DNA from: Woronichinia naegeliana WA131
GTDB lineage: Bacteria > Cyanobacteriota > Cyanobacteriia > Cyanobacteriales > Microcystaceae
Length of the DNA stretch: 64,000 nt
Assembly (NCBI GenBank): GCA_025370055.1
Contig: CP073041.1
Coordinates: 6,790,272-6,854,271 of the forward strand
Direction: 5' to 3'
In this document: piece after piece, positions 8,013 through 17,334 of the stretch
How the letters are laid out: each line of letters starts with the position of its first letter
Numbering within the stretch: position 1 is the first letter of the stretch
Position numbers and translations under genes: made by a program
The notes under the pieces: generated by a model
What the model was told of the DNA's origin: nothing
The model's input: the letters and a program-made list of their open reading frames with translations, nothing else
The model's database searches: none

Positions 8013-8228
8013 ATGAGTCAAACTCTAGAACAACTAAAAACATCTCTGTTAGCCTTGCCCGTAAGTCAACAACAATGGCTCCTCGAACAACTCGGTCAAA
8101 ATATTGCAAAATTAACCTCAGAACGAGAACTAGAAATAATGGCTAACGATCCCCATATCCAAGCCGAAATATTAGCCATTAATGAGGAATTTTTTGAAGT
8201 AGAATTAGATGGTTTAGAAACTCTATGA
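8013..8228 (+). CDS. Antitoxin partner of MazF-type toxin
   Basis: A 71-residue acidic protein immediately before a MazF/PemK toxin with a 4-base ATGA overlap. The N-terminal half is helical (QTLEQLKTSLLALPVSQQQW) and resembles cyanobacterial TA antitoxins with an ALPxxQQ/ER motif; the C-terminus is strongly acidic (INEEFFEVELDGLETL), as expected for the toxin-wrapping tail. The function is assigned mainly from position and overlap. The overlapping 7928-8146 frame is not coding. Confidence 0.7.
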   Translation: MSQTLEQLKTSLLALPVSQQQWLLEQLGQNIAKLTSERELEIMANDPHIQAEILAINEEFFEVELDGLETL

Positions 8229-8572
8229 CAATCCAGCGAGGCGAAATTTATTTTGTTAATCTCAATCCTATTCAAGGTCGTGAACAATCTGGGAAAAGAC
8301 CTGTATTAGTTCTTTCTATTGATGCTATTAACAAAATGCCTCTTGTTATAACAGTGGTGATTGGCACAAAAGGGGCAAACATTTTACAGGATTATAAAAC
8401 AAATGTTAGAGTGTCTCCAGAAGAAAGTGGGCTTCCCCTGGAAACGGTTTTTATGTGCTTTCAAATTCGTTCCATCTCCTCCGAAAGATTTCCAAATTCA
8501 CCGGCAGGCAAACTAACCCTAGAAAAACTAACTGAAATTGAACAAGCTGTCAAATATTGTCTTGGATTATGA
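8225..8572 (+). CDS. MazF/PemK-family mRNA interferase toxin
   Basis: A 115-residue MazF/PemK toxin, a sequence-specific endoribonuclease. The family signature is clear: RGEIYFVNLNPIQGREQSGK then RPVLVLSIDAINK, with the conserved Arg and the basic-Gly-Glu-Q/GSE loop, then VVIGTKGAN and the C-terminal LEKLTEIEQAVKYCLGL helix. Length is normal for the family. It is translated from the ATGA junction with the antitoxin gene. Direct repeats at 7814 and 8601 flank the two-gene unit. Confidence 0.88.
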   Translation: MTIQRGEIYFVNLNPIQGREQSGKRPVLVLSIDAINKMPLVITVVIGTKGANILQDYKTNVRVSPEESGLPLETVFMCFQIRSISSERFPNSPAGKLTLEKLTEIEQAVKYCLGL

Positions 8573-8600
8573 TAAAAACAGAAAAATTTTGTCAATGAAG

Positions 8601-8643
8601 TCGATCGCCGTTTAGCAAATGAACAATGTGAACCGCGATCGCC
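8601..8643 (+). repeat. Direct repeat, right copy, bracketing MazEF-type module
   Basis: Second copy of the segment at 7814-7856, between the toxin stop and accC. Recombination between the copies would remove the whole TA pair and leave one copy. Confidence 0.75.
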
Positions 8644-8669
8644 AAACCACCCATTAGTTAACCCTATTT

Positions 8670-10019
8670 TTAGGACTTGATGAGATGCTCTTCAATAAAA
8701 TTCGTATAAACATCGCCAGCCAAGAAAGCCGGTGTCTCTAGAATCCGTTGATGAAAACCAATCGTGGTCGGAATGCCAGTAATTGCACATTCCTGCAACG
8801 CCCGTCGCATCCGTTTAATGGCCATATCTCGATTAGGGGCCCAAACAATTAACTTACCAATGAGAGAATCATAGTAGGGTGGAATCTCATAATCAGTATA
8901 AACATGGGAATCAACCCGTACCCCTGGGCCACCAGGCGGCAAATAACCACTAATTTTTCCTGGATGAGGACGAAAATTTTGGGTAGGATCTTCCGCATTA
9001 ATCCGACACTCAATCGCGTGACCATTAAGCTGAACTTGAGACTGATTAAAACTTAACTTTTCGCCTTGAGCAACCCGAATCTGTTCATTAATCAAATCCA
9101 AACTCGTAATCATCTCCGTCACCGGATGTTCTACCTGAATACGAGTATTCATTTCCATAAAGTAAAAATTACCCGCTCCATCCACCAAAAACTCTACCGT
9201 TCCAGCCCCTTGATACTTAATCGACTTAGCCGCTTTAATGGCTGCTTCCCCCATTTTTTTTCGCAGATTAGGCGTTAAAAAAGGACTAGGAGCCTCTTCC
9301 AGCAATTTTTGGTGACGACGCTGAATAGAACAGTCCCGCTCTCCCAAGTGAACCACATTGCCATAATTATCCGCTAAAATCTGAAACTCAATGTGGCGAG
9401 GACGTTCGATAAACTTTTCCAGATAAACTCCGGCATTGCCAAAAGCAGCTTCAGCTTCTCCTTGAGCCGCTCTAAATAATCGACCAAATTCACTCTCTTG
9501 ACGTACCAGCCGCATTCCCCGTCCACCGCCACCAGCCGTCGCTTTAATAATGACAGGATAGCCAATTTTGCTCGCAATTTTTAGGGCTTCTTCCTCCGAG
9601 TCAATTAACCCCGGACTACCGGGTACCGTAGGCACACCAGCTTGCTGCATCGTTTTTTTGGCAGTGGATTTATCCCCCATTGCCCGGATCGCTTCCGGTG
9701 AAGGGCCAATAAAAATAATTTTATGATCAGCACAAATTTCCGCAAAACGCGCATTCTCCGCCAAAAACCCATAGCCTGGGTGGATCGCTGTGGCATTACG
9801 AGTCAGAGCCGCCGAAATGATATTGGGAATATTGAGATAACTTTTACCACTCGGTGGTGGGCCAATACAGACACTTTCATCCGCTAATTGAACATGGAGG
9901 GCTTGACGGTCAATGGAAGAATGGACAGCAACAGTAGAGATCCCTAATTCTTTACAACTATGCAAAATCCGCAGGGCGATTTCCCCTCGGTTGGCAATGA
10001 GAATTTTGGAAAATTGCAT
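8670..10019 (-). CDS. accC: Acetyl-CoA carboxylase, biotin carboxylase subunit
   Basis: A 449-residue ATP-grasp enzyme that carboxylates biotin on the BCCP carrier with ATP and bicarbonate, the first half-reaction of acetyl-CoA carboxylase in fatty acid synthesis. Visible features are the N-terminal [17 protein letters not shown], the glycine-rich lid [15 protein letters not shown] near 158-172, the catalytic region [18 protein letters not shown] near 285-302, and the C-terminal biotin-carboxylase domain ending near TNFIEEHL. Length is normal. Transcription runs away from the nested mobile elements upstream; nothing suggests damage. It has no adjacent accB, as is common in cyanobacteria. Confidence 0.96.
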   Translation of the reverse strand: MQFSKILIANRGEIALRILHSCKELGISTVAVHSSIDRQALHVQLADESVCIGPPPSGKSYLNIPNIISAALTRNATAIHPGYGFLAENARFAEICADHKIIFIGPSPEAIRAMGDKSTAKKTMQQAGVPTVPGSPGLIDSEEEALKIASKIGYPVIIKATAGGGGRGMRLVRQESEFGRLFRAAQGEAEAAFGNAGVYLEKFIERPRHIEFQILADNYGNVVHLGERDCSIQRRHQKLLEEAPSPFLTPNLRKKMGEAAIKAAKSIKYQGAGTVEFLVDGAGNFYFMEMNTRIQVEHPVTEMITSLDLINEQIRVAQGEKLSFNQSQVQLNGHAIECRINAEDPTQNFRPHPGKISGYLPPGGPGVRVDSHVYTDYEIPPYYDSLIGKLIVWAPNRDMAIKRMRRALQECAITGIPTTIGFHQRILETPAFLAGDVYTNFIEEHLIKS

Positions 10020-10104
10020 TGTTTAATCGTGCAGCTGAAAGAGTCTATTTAGTAGGATATCTGGTTTGGTTAACAAAAGTTACCCAAGGACTCGTTTTCC
10101 GTTC

Positions 10105-10200
10105 TCAAGCAGCAGTCAATTGAGCACCGAAGGCAATTAGGGTCGCCTGTTGAGCCTCTGTCAGATCGCGAATGTTTTCAATGATCATTTGTTCGTAGGG
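10105..10200 (-). pseudogene. C-terminal remnant of an unknown gene
   Basis: The minus strand reads EQMIIENIRDLTEAQQATLI then AFGAQLTAA and a stop at 10105, with no start codon upstream. It looks like the end of a helical protein cut off near 10205, close to the outer inverted repeat at 10214. The family is not recognised. Confidence 0.3.
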
Positions 10201-10556
10201 GCGTGACACTCTCCATTGGTGTCAACTTAATGTGTAACTCTTGCTGATTAAGGCTTTGAAACTACTTTAGAGCATCTCATTGAGCCTTATTTGTCAGTAC
10301 TTGCGGCCATAACCCCTGATTAATCGTTGATTGATGATGTGTTAGCACCGCCTAGCCTATCCTACAATCCTTACTTAGGGCTTGCTGAATAAGTATAGAA
10401 CCCTTGCCAGATAATGCTTTCAAGCATTTTAAAAACGATCAGGTGCAAGGTTATGGCCTTTGGAGGCTCAAAGCCCATGCACGTCGTTGGAAAACTGGGG
10501 GTTGAAATTGGAAACTACTCTCTGAAGTCACCATTTTTCGCCTCCTGTGGCATCTA

Positions 10557-11781
10557 GTGGTCTGTCAAGCTAAAGATTGTGAATTTGAGGGAAAATGGAG
10601 AGGCTATTCATTACCTCAACAGATATCGTAATAAGTAACCATGCTCAAGACCTATATTGTCCGATTAAGTCAAGAAGAACGTCAGACCCTAAAAGATTTG
10701 GTATCCATCGGCAAAGGAGCGGCTTACAAAATTAAGCACGCCAATATTCTGTTAAACATTGATGTGAATGGACAAGGATGGACGGATGAGGAAGCTGCCG
10801 CCGCCTTTAGTTGTCACCGTAACACAGTCGCCAATCTCAGGGAGCGATTGGTCAATGAAGGTGTGGAGTCAGCATTAAGCCGCAAGCCCCGCAAAACGCC
10901 GCCTCGTCAACCGATTATTGATGGAGAGGTAGAAGCAAAACTAATCGCCTTACGTTGTGGAGAACCGCCTGCTGGTCAAGCCCGTTGGACATTGAGGTTA
11001 CTAGCCGACAAGGCGGTCGAGTTAGAAATTGTGCCAGCAATTAGTCACGAAACCGCGCGTCAAGTGTTAAAAAAAACGAACTAAAACCTCATCTGCGACA
11101 GATGTACGTGATTCCACCAGAAAAGAGTGCCGAATTTGTGTCTAACATGGAAGATGTTCTAGAAATTTATCACCGACCCTATGACCCCAATTGTCCAGTG
11201 ATTTGCATGGATGAGCAACCTATACAATTGGTCAAAGAAACCCGCCTTCCTCTACCAGCCAAACCTGGACAGCCAGAGGCGCATGATTACGAATATGAAC
11301 GCAATGGAACAGCCAATATCTTTATGTTTACAGAACCCTTGTCTGGGTGGCGAAAGACAGTTGTCAGTGAACGTAGAACATCGGTTGACTGGGCAACAGA
11401 AATTAAGAATTTACTCGATAACGACTATGCTGATAACGACAAAGTCATTTTAGTATGTGATCAGCTAAATACTCACAAACTTGCCTCACTATATGAAGCA
11501 TTTGAGCCTTCCACGGCTCGTCGTCTAGTCGAACGGTTGGAAATTCACCATACCCCAAAACATGGCAGTTGGCTTAATATTGCTGAAAACGAGCTGTCCG
11601 CAATGACTCGGCAATGCCTAGCTCGTCGAATTCCAGATCGGGAAACTTTAGAGCAAGAAACAACGGCTTGGTACACTCAGCGCAATCATTCCCAAAAGTC
11701 GGTAGATTGGCAATTCACGACGGCTGAGGCTCGTATCCGTCTCAAGCGTCTTTATCCACAAATAGAAAATTGACAGACCAC
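10557..11781 (+). mobile_element. IS630/Tc1-mariner-type insertion sequence
   Basis: A 1225-bp element with terminal inverted repeats GTGGTCTGTCAA / TTGACAGACCAC and a TA target duplication on each side (10555-10556 and 11782-11783), as IS630-family elements produce. It lies inside the 212-bp MITE. It carries one transposase gene read through a -1 frameshift site. Confidence 0.9.
10641..11773 (+). CDS. IS630-family transposase, two frames joined by -1 frameshift
   Basis: Frame A (10641-11084, 147 residues) holds the N-terminal helix-turn-helix DNA-binding part (DEEAAAAFSCHRNTVANLRE). Frame B (overlapping, to 11773) holds the DDE core: CMDEQPIQ, LVCDQLNTHK and the HGSWLNIAENELSAM segment bearing the final acidic residue. 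Frame A runs into eight A residues (11069-11076) in the arrangement TTA AAA AAA ACG. A -1 slip there continues as KKNELKPHLRQMYV into frame B, giving a full-length transposase of about 376 residues. Both ends of the IS are intact, so programmed frameshifting is more likely than decay; this is inference from the heptamer. Confidence 0.85.
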
Positions 11782-11852
11782 TAGGTTCGTTTTGTGGACT
11801 TTTTCAGCAGACCCTACTTAGTAAGAGTTTTGGCTTAAGTTGCACACCAATG

Positions 11853-12149
11853 AGTCTCTAAGTCCTATACTCTCTGAATTCGGGAGCCAAACCCCTACCC
11901 AAATTAAGGTAGCTTTAACAAAGGGTTAATTAACGGATTTCGTCTAAAGGCCTATCATCAGACATTATGCACTTCAAAATTGAATAGGCCACCGCTACGC
12001 TAAACCGTGTTTGGAATCAAATAGATCAAATTAAAGTTTCTCATACATATAATTTTGAGAATTTCAACTAAAATAGTTTAAATACCACTCTCAAGATACC
12101 ATACGATCAAAAAGACTTTTATCTCCAAAATATTTTTAGAAGTATTCCT
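11853..12149. other. Intergenic, no gene seen
   Basis: The space between the nested elements and gabD contains no credible ORF. It is AT-rich near 12020-12140 and should contain the gabD promoter, which is not assigned. Confidence 0.4.
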
Positions 12150-13514
12150 ATGGCAATCGCAACCATTAATCCCAACACAGGCGAGTTAGTCAAAACCTTT
12201 GTTGCCCATAGTCCAGAAATTGTTAATGCTAAATTGGAACTTGCCCAGCAAACCTTTAAGCATTATCGTCATCTGGATTTTAGCCAACGTCGCCAATGGT
12301 TACTCAATGCCGCCATCATTCTCGAACAGCGCAAAGTAGAACTGTCCGAACTGATGACCCTCGAAATGGGTAAACCGATTACCCAGGCGATCGCCGAGGT
12401 GAATAAATGTGCATTGGGTTGTCGTTTTTATGCCGAAAAAGCGGCTGAATTTTTAGCGGATGAATTAGTAACGACGGATGCCAGTCAAAGTTTTATTCGC
12501 TATCAACCGTTAGGGGTGATTTTGGCTGTCATGCCCTGGAATTTTCCTTTTTGGCAAGTTTTTCGTTTTGCGGCTCCAGCCTTAATGGCAGGCAATGTGG
12601 CGGTTTTAAAACACGCTTCTAATGTTCCCCAATGCGCCTTAATGCTAGAAGAAATTTTTCGAGAAGCTGGTTTTCCAGAGGGGGTTTTTCAGACTCTTTT
12701 AATTAGTGGGCCAGCCGCTAGTCAACTGATGAGCGATCGCCGCATCAAAGGAGCCGCCTTAACGGGCAGTGAACTCGCAGGAGCCAGTTTAGCCTCGGCC
12801 GCCGGCAAAGAAATTAAAAAGACGGTGTTGGAATTGGGCGGCAGTGATCCCTTTATTGTGCTGGAAAGTGCGGACTTGGAACAGGCGGCCAGCGTGGCAG
12901 TTTTTGCTCGGATGCAAAATAATGGTCAATCCTGTATTGCGGCTAAACGTTTTATTGTGGCAGAAACCATCAGCGATCGCTTTTTTGACCTATTAACCGC
13001 CAAATTGGAACTGCTTAAGGTAGGCGATCCCACTGCTGAAAGTACGGACATTGGCCCCTTAGCCACCGAGTCCATTTTGCAAGATATTGAAAAACAAGTT
13101 AACCAAACCCTCGCAGCCGGAGCCAGATTACGCTTAGGGGGTAAACGCTTAGAGCAACCTGGCTATTTTTACTTACCCACGCTCTTAACCGATATTCCAC
13201 CCACCGTACCGACCTACCGAGAAGAATTTTTTGGCCCCGTTGCCCTTGGTTTTAGTGTTCCCAATTTAGAAGCGGCGATCGCTCTGGCCAATGATATTCC
13301 CTTTGGTTTGGGAGCCTCTGCCTGGACAAATGATCCCCAGGAACAGCAACAATTAATTGATGGCATTGAAGCCGGAGCCGTTTTCATTAATAGTATGGTC
13401 AAGTCCGATCCCCGTATTCCCTTTGGTGGTATCAAGCGATCTGGCATTGGTCGGGAATTAGGCAAAATGGGCATTCTTGAATTTGTTAATGCCAAAACTG
13501 TCTGGATTCAATAG
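12150..13514 (+). CDS. gabD: Succinate-semialdehyde dehydrogenase
   Basis: A 454-residue aldehyde dehydrogenase of the succinate-semialdehyde type. It oxidises succinic semialdehyde to succinate with NAD(P)+; in cyanobacteria this serves the 2-oxoglutarate decarboxylase bypass and GABA shunt that close the TCA cycle. Visible features are the Rossmann region with PWNFPFWQVFRFAAPALMAG, catalytic Glu in VLELGGSDPF (near 230), catalytic Cys in NNGQSCIAAKRF (near 264), and the C-terminal PFGGIKRSGIGRELG. Length fits the family. A fragment of a GGCGTTGC repeat lies just after its stop. Confidence 0.9.
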   Translation: MAIATINPNTGELVKTFVAHSPEIVNAKLELAQQTFKHYRHLDFSQRRQWLLNAAIILEQRKVELSELMTLEMGKPITQAIAEVNKCALGCRFYAEKAAEFLADELVTTDASQSFIRYQPLGVILAVMPWNFPFWQVFRFAAPALMAGNVAVLKHASNVPQCALMLEEIFREAGFPEGVFQTLLISGPAASQLMSDRRIKGAALTGSELAGASLASAAGKEIKKTVLELGGSDPFIVLESADLEQAASVAVFARMQNNGQSCIAAKRFIVAETISDRFFDLLTAKLELLKVGDPTAESTDIGPLATESILQDIEKQVNQTLAAGARLRLGGKRLEQPGYFYLPTLLTDIPPTVPTYREEFFGPVALGFSVPNLEAAIALANDIPFGLGASAWTNDPQEQQQLIDGIEAGAVFINSMVKSDPRIPFGGIKRSGIGRELGKMGILEFVNAKTVWIQ

Positions 13515-13522
13515 CAAATAGT

Positions 13523-13546
13523 GGCGTTGCTTAATCAAGGTATGAA
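13523..13546 (+). repeat. Solo end of a GGCGTTGC-type MITE
   Basis: GGCGTTGCTTAATCAAGG followed by TATGAA matches the left end of the element at 19935-20047. No right end is found here, so this is a partial copy. Confidence 0.6.
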
Positions 13547-13608
13547 AACAAATTTTGCTTTGGATAAGTTTTGTAAAAAAGGGCGATCGCCTTTTTAAAT
13601 TAGTAACT

Positions 13609-13642
13609 AAACTGCGTGCGCGAAGCGTGCCTTTGGCATCGC
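13609..13642 (+). repeat. Direct repeat, left copy, bracketing nuclease-like gene
   Basis: AAACTGCGTGCGCGAAGCGT and the following GCC(T)TTGGCATCGC recur almost identically at 14198-14232, one copy on each side of the gene at 13694-14179. Confidence 0.8.
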
Positions 13643-13693
13643 TTAAAATCCGATAAAATAGTGATTAGGTGACATCAAGGAGAAAAATCATCT

Positions 13694-14179
13694 ATGGCAA
13701 CCACATCCGAAGACATATGGCAAATCTTAGCCGAGTCCGAAAGACAAATTAACAGATTCGGGGCTAAATTTGGCGGATTTACCGAAGGATTAGCTCTACC
13801 CTCAATGGAAGCTGTTCTCCGCGACCAATTTGGAATAAATGTAATCTGTCCGAGTGTAAGGATATGCAGAAACGGTGAAGAACAGATGAGAATTGATGTC
13901 CTTGCTTATGCTAACGCTCCCATTAATGCTGCCTACATTGTAGATGTCAAAAACCATCCTGTAGAAGACTCGATTACCCAACTTAAAAGCATCCTGCAAC
14001 GTTTTCGATTTTTCTGCCCTGAACATAAAAATAAACAACTCTATGGCATTTTAGCCGCCGTTGATATGTCTCCTGAATTGCGCCAAAAAACTCTACAAGA
14101 AGGATTCTATGTTGCTCGCATTCACGACGAAGTATTTGAACTCGATATTCCTGAAAACTTTCAACCTCAAGGTTATTAA
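13694..14179 (+). CDS. PD-(D/E)xK nuclease-like protein (DUF3782-type)
   Basis: A 161-residue protein with a predicted restriction-endonuclease-like fold. The core is RIDVLAYA with D68, followed by the strand YIVDVKNHP giving D84-x-K86, the standard D...(D/E)xK arrangement. A short helical N-terminus (ESERQINRFGAKFGGFTEGLALP) precedes it. The C-terminus, ending in a strand and PENFQPQGY, matches the interrupted nuclease at 50425-51293, which ends NDNFQPKCW. Such proteins are abundant in cyanobacteria and their substrate is unknown. The gene stands alone between direct repeats, as the TA cassettes do. Catalytic residues look intact; cleavage activity is inferred. Confidence 0.75.
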   Translation: MATTSEDIWQILAESERQINRFGAKFGGFTEGLALPSMEAVLRDQFGINVICPSVRICRNGEEQMRIDVLAYANAPINAAYIVDVKNHPVEDSITQLKSILQRFRFFCPEHKNKQLYGILAAVDMSPELRQKTLQEGFYVARIHDEVFELDIPENFQPQGY

Positions 14180-14491
14180 CTTTTCTTGATTTATCATTAA
14201 ACTGCGTGCGCGAAGCGTGCCTATGGCATCGCCCTTTTTCCACTTTACAAAAATAAACTGCGATCGCGTATTTTAAGCTATTTTTCACGCTATATTGGGT
14301 TAAATATTGTTGTTTGTCTGGATTTATGAACACTCCCGATCGCCTACTGTTCAATCATTGACTAGTATACTGGCGGCTAAACGGACTACTTTCTCAAAAA
14401 AATAGTAGCTAGTGGGAGCAGACAAATACAAAATCTCAATAAGCCAAGAGTTGATTTCTGAATCTTTTATCAAAAATGAGCTATAAAAACC
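14180..14491. other. Intergenic with second direct-repeat copy
   Basis: Holds the right-hand repeat (14198-14232) and HIP1 sites. Overlapping antisense reading frames are not supported. The promoter of the next gene is presumed here. Confidence 0.45.
14198..14232 (+). repeat. Direct repeat, right copy, bracketing nuclease-like gene
   Basis: Near-identical to 13609-13642 (one visible substitution, TTTGG versus TATGG in the second half). Confidence 0.8.
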
Positions 14492-15412
14492 ATGAACATC
14501 AAGACAATTTGCTTAGGATTAACAGCCTCAACTTTAATAGCTTTGGGATTTTCATCGTCTGTTATGGCTGTTACCGCCACTCTCACTGCCAATGATCCTA
14601 ATAGCAGGATTAATGTTCATACAGGCCCATCAATTGAATCTCCATTTCCCCAATATGGCTTACCTGGAGATATTGTAGAAATTTTACGGCAAACTAAAGG
14701 AAAGGACGGATATACTTGGTACTATGTAAAATTCAAAGTCTCAGGAGCTAAGGGATGGGTTCGACAGGATTTAATTAATTTATCTTCTTCTCCAAATTCA
14801 TCTTCTCCACAGAATCATAACAATCGTCAGTCAACCGCTAATGCTCAACAGATTTGGACTTATCCAAAGTTCAAACTCATCAACCAAAAGAATAACCTTT
14901 CATTGTTTAGTAATATGTTTCCTCGCCACTTGCCTGCTGGTTTTGAAAAAGGGAAAGTTGTTATTGTAGAGTTTGGTAATTTCTGTGATGCTTATGTTAT
15001 TGCGAAAGAAGGTGTTAGTCTATCAGGACTATCTTTGATTCCGTTCAAACAATACCCAACGATGAATATTGATAGGGTCGTTGGTAATGATTTTCCACCA
15101 TTATCTAATTATGCGGCTTTTAAAGACGGATTACCTCAGAAGCTTTATAACTCAGGTTCTCTAATCTATGTTATGGGTTGTGGTGGGCGAGTAGATGGAC
15201 CAGAATTTCGTAAGGAGGTTAAAACCTCTCAAAGATCAGAACTTCCTGATGGGAGAAAGGCTTTCTTTTCGAAGTCGAATGGGTTTCGATGGAAACCTTC
15301 CTGGTGTGTATTTGAGAAAGAATCTGAAAGTCAATCTGCTTTTATTTGTGTTGGCGTTGCTAATTCCCCCAAAACAGCCCTGGAAGTTCTAAAGTCGATT
15401 GTTAGCAAATAA
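14492..15412 (+). CDS. Secreted SH3b-domain protein of unknown function
   Basis: A 306-residue exported protein. A signal peptide occupies residues 1-27 (MNIKTICLGLTASTLIALGF, cleavage near VMA). A bacterial SH3 domain spans about 28-103: ANDPNSRINVHTGPS, then LPGDIVEIL and GWVRQDLINL. A Ser/Asn-rich linker follows, then a C-terminal domain of about 190 residues with several cysteines that is not recognised. SH3b domains often bind cell-wall peptides. The next gene, also exported, starts about 70 bases downstream, so the pair may be co-expressed. The AT-rich composition differs from housekeeping neighbours and suggests acquisition. Confidence 0.7.
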   Translation: MNIKTICLGLTASTLIALGFSSSVMAVTATLTANDPNSRINVHTGPSIESPFPQYGLPGDIVEILRQTKGKDGYTWYYVKFKVSGAKGWVRQDLINLSSSPNSSSPQNHNNRQSTANAQQIWTYPKFKLINQKNNLSLFSNMFPRHLPAGFEKGKVVIVEFGNFCDAYVIAKEGVSLSGLSLIPFKQYPTMNIDRVVGNDFPPLSNYAAFKDGLPQKLYNSGSLIYVMGCGGRVDGPEFRKEVKTSQRSELPDGRKAFFSKSNGFRWKPSWCVFEKESESQSAFICVGVANSPKTALEVLKSIVSK

Positions 15413-15485
15413 TTGGTTTTATTACAATAGCGATCGCCGAATTCTTTTAAGTTTTATTTCTTTTATAACAATAGGTACATTTCCC

Positions 15486-16901
15486 ATGAAAAAAGTTTTA
15501 TTTCCTTTGGTAACAGCATTAATGGTAGGATGTTTGCCCATGCAATCTGTTATGGCTAAAAAGCCTCAAGTAACTAATAATTATGATAGAGACCTCAAGA
15601 TATGTACTGATTCAGTCAAAAATATAAAAATAAACCCTCCTGATAAAGTATATCGCTATGAAGAGACTAAAGTGTATCGCTATAAAAATGATTTCTCTTT
15701 TAGCTATCCGCGTGAATATCATCTTGAAAAGATGGGTACAGCATGGAATGAAGGAAGAGATGGTTTAATAATATATGATCCATACAACTGGAAGTATGGT
15801 CAGTGTAAAAAAAGCAATAATATACAAGATGATGAGCCATTACATATGGCGGATATTTCCATAATTAAGGCTCCTAATCTTCAGCAATATAAGAACTCAA
15901 TGCAATCATATGCTTACTCTGATTTTCGTATTGAAAAATCAAACAATGGCTATCAAATAGCAAAATATATAAGTCATGGTATGAACGACTTATCCTGTGT
16001 GGCATTTGAACATCCTCGTAATCTTTATCTAGTCGCAGTTTGTGGTTTATTGAGTCTAAATGCACGTTCAGTTGATGATAAACCTGCATTTGATCGCATT
16101 GTATCTAAATTTTGTTTTCGGCAACCGAATAGTGACACCCTTCAGGATTGTGGTATCTGGAATAATTTAAAAAGAGATGAAGTCGCTCAACGTTTAGATG
16201 AGTTAATCAAAAATTCAAATCTTGTTGCACAAGAAGGCCTTAATTTGTGTGGGCCTGCGGCATTCTTTCAGATTTGGCTCAAACGCGATCCAGAAGCAGT
16301 AAGACGTTATGTTACGGAGTTATATAATACTGGTTCCAGTCATATTGGCAATCTTAAGATTACAGCTAGTGAAAAACTAAGAAGTCAAAACTTTGACGAC
16401 GTAAAGAAAGCCGTTAAAGAAATTCAAGCTACAGATTGGATGATGATGACTGCTTTAAGAAGTACGAATTATCCCGAAACATATAAAGGAACTGATAATA
16501 CTTGGTGGCAAACATTGCTATCATCTACTCCAACTGGCACAGTGGTTGACTGGTTAAAAGCAACAGGACTATATACAGAAGTTCAAGATAAGACCTTTTC
16601 TATTTATCCTGTTCCCATAAATCTCGATGCTTATCGTCATGCTACGTTGGAAGATGCTCAAGCTTTAGGTGATCCTTCTAAACAAGATATTATATTGAGT
16701 ATTAAGCCTGGTATTTTAGGGGTAGATAGTTGGGGTGGTCACTTTATTGTGCTTGAAGAAACCCCGACTTTAGTAGAAGGCGACAAGGTAAAACTAAAGT
16801 ATTGGACATGGGGCTATTCAGAAGTTCAGCCTCTTACATTGTCTAAAGAACAATTTAAAAAAGCTTACTTTGGTGGAATTGTTGCCACACCAAAAAAATA
16901 A
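15486..16901 (+). CDS. Exported protein with papain-like peptidase signature
   Basis: A 471-residue protein beginning at ATG 15486, which supplies a signal peptide (MKKVLFPLVTALMVGCLPMQ, cleavage near VMA); the longer frame from 15399 has no such advantage. The middle part (about 40-230) is unrecognised. The C-terminal part has NLCGPAAF with Cys255 at a helix start and WGGHFIVLEE with His419 at a strand start, the spacing and context of C39/papain-like cysteine peptidases and their relatives. A peptidase, transglutaminase-like or inactive variant is possible. It follows the secreted SH3b protein, and the two may act together at the cell envelope. No immunity gene is evident. Confidence 0.6.
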   Translation: MKKVLFPLVTALMVGCLPMQSVMAKKPQVTNNYDRDLKICTDSVKNIKINPPDKVYRYEETKVYRYKNDFSFSYPREYHLEKMGTAWNEGRDGLIIYDPYNWKYGQCKKSNNIQDDEPLHMADISIIKAPNLQQYKNSMQSYAYSDFRIEKSNNGYQIAKYISHGMNDLSCVAFEHPRNLYLVAVCGLLSLNARSVDDKPAFDRIVSKFCFRQPNSDTLQDCGIWNNLKRDEVAQRLDELIKNSNLVAQEGLNLCGPAAFFQIWLKRDPEAVRRYVTELYNTGSSHIGNLKITASEKLRSQNFDDVKKAVKEIQATDWMMMTALRSTNYPETYKGTDNTWWQTLLSSTPTGTVVDWLKATGLYTEVQDKTFSIYPVPINLDAYRHATLEDAQALGDPSKQDIILSIKPGILGVDSWGGHFIVLEETPTLVEGDKVKLKYWTWGYSEVQPLTLSKEQFKKAYFGGIVATPKK

Positions 16902-17022
16902 TTAGTGCGCTCTTTTTTTGAATGAACAATAGATAATTGACAATGTATAATTATCAACTATTAATGTCGGGGTTTGCTTTCTTAATCCAGAAATATTGGA
17001 CTTAGAAACTAAGCCCCTACCC

Positions 17023-17116
17023 AAAAACTCAACCACCACATCGGCAGTTTTTTCGTGACACTCTTTAGTAGTGAATCTAACCGTTGGTATTCCCTCACGC
17101 AACATTAAGCGATCAC
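17023..17116 (-). repeat. Direct repeat, left copy, bracketing brnTA
   Basis: About 94 bases recur at 19327-19419 with roughly 80-85% identity by eye. On the minus strand each copy could encode MLREGIPTVRFTTKECHEKT-like peptide; the right copy has a frame change soon after. The repeats flank the disrupted brnT and intact brnA. Confidence 0.7.
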
Positions 17117-17334
17117 CCGACGTTATTCTGGCTTAATGTGTATAATTTATATGGCAGAATGATATGCGATCTAGCTTCGATTGGGATGCTCAAAGAAACG
17201 CTGACAACCGAGCAAAACATGGAGTGGACTTCGAGACCGCTCAATATGCCTTCCTCGATCCCCATCGTTTGATTGTCCATGATGCCAACCACAGCAAAAC
17301 AGAAGAACGTTGGTTTTGTATAGGCAAAGTCGAA

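Larger units (their letters stand above)
10377..11815. mobile_element. 212-bp MITE interrupted by an IS630-type element
   Basis: The ends AGGGCTTGCTGAA and TTCAGCAGACCCT are inverted repeats flanked by a 4-bp duplication ACTT (10373-10376 and 11816-11819). Removing the IS630 insertion and its TA duplication leaves exactly 212 bp, the same length as the related MITE at 18761-18972, of which it is a reverse-oriented copy. The same termini bound the complete IS at 32902-34590. Confidence 0.85.
10214..11852. mobile_element. Outer element with imperfect terminal inverted repeats
   Basis: The left end CATTGGTGTCAACTTAA and the right end (complement CATTGGTGTGCAACTTAA) form an imperfect inverted repeat of about 30 bp. 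Without the inner insertions the element would be only about 200 bp and non-coding, so it looks like another MITE or the gutted ends of an IS. No target duplication is evident. Confidence 0.45.

Noticed and set aside
7928-8146. Overlapping ORF before the MazF-type toxin
   Set aside because: It covers the antitoxin in another frame; the 8013-8228 frame has the ATGA overlap with the toxin.
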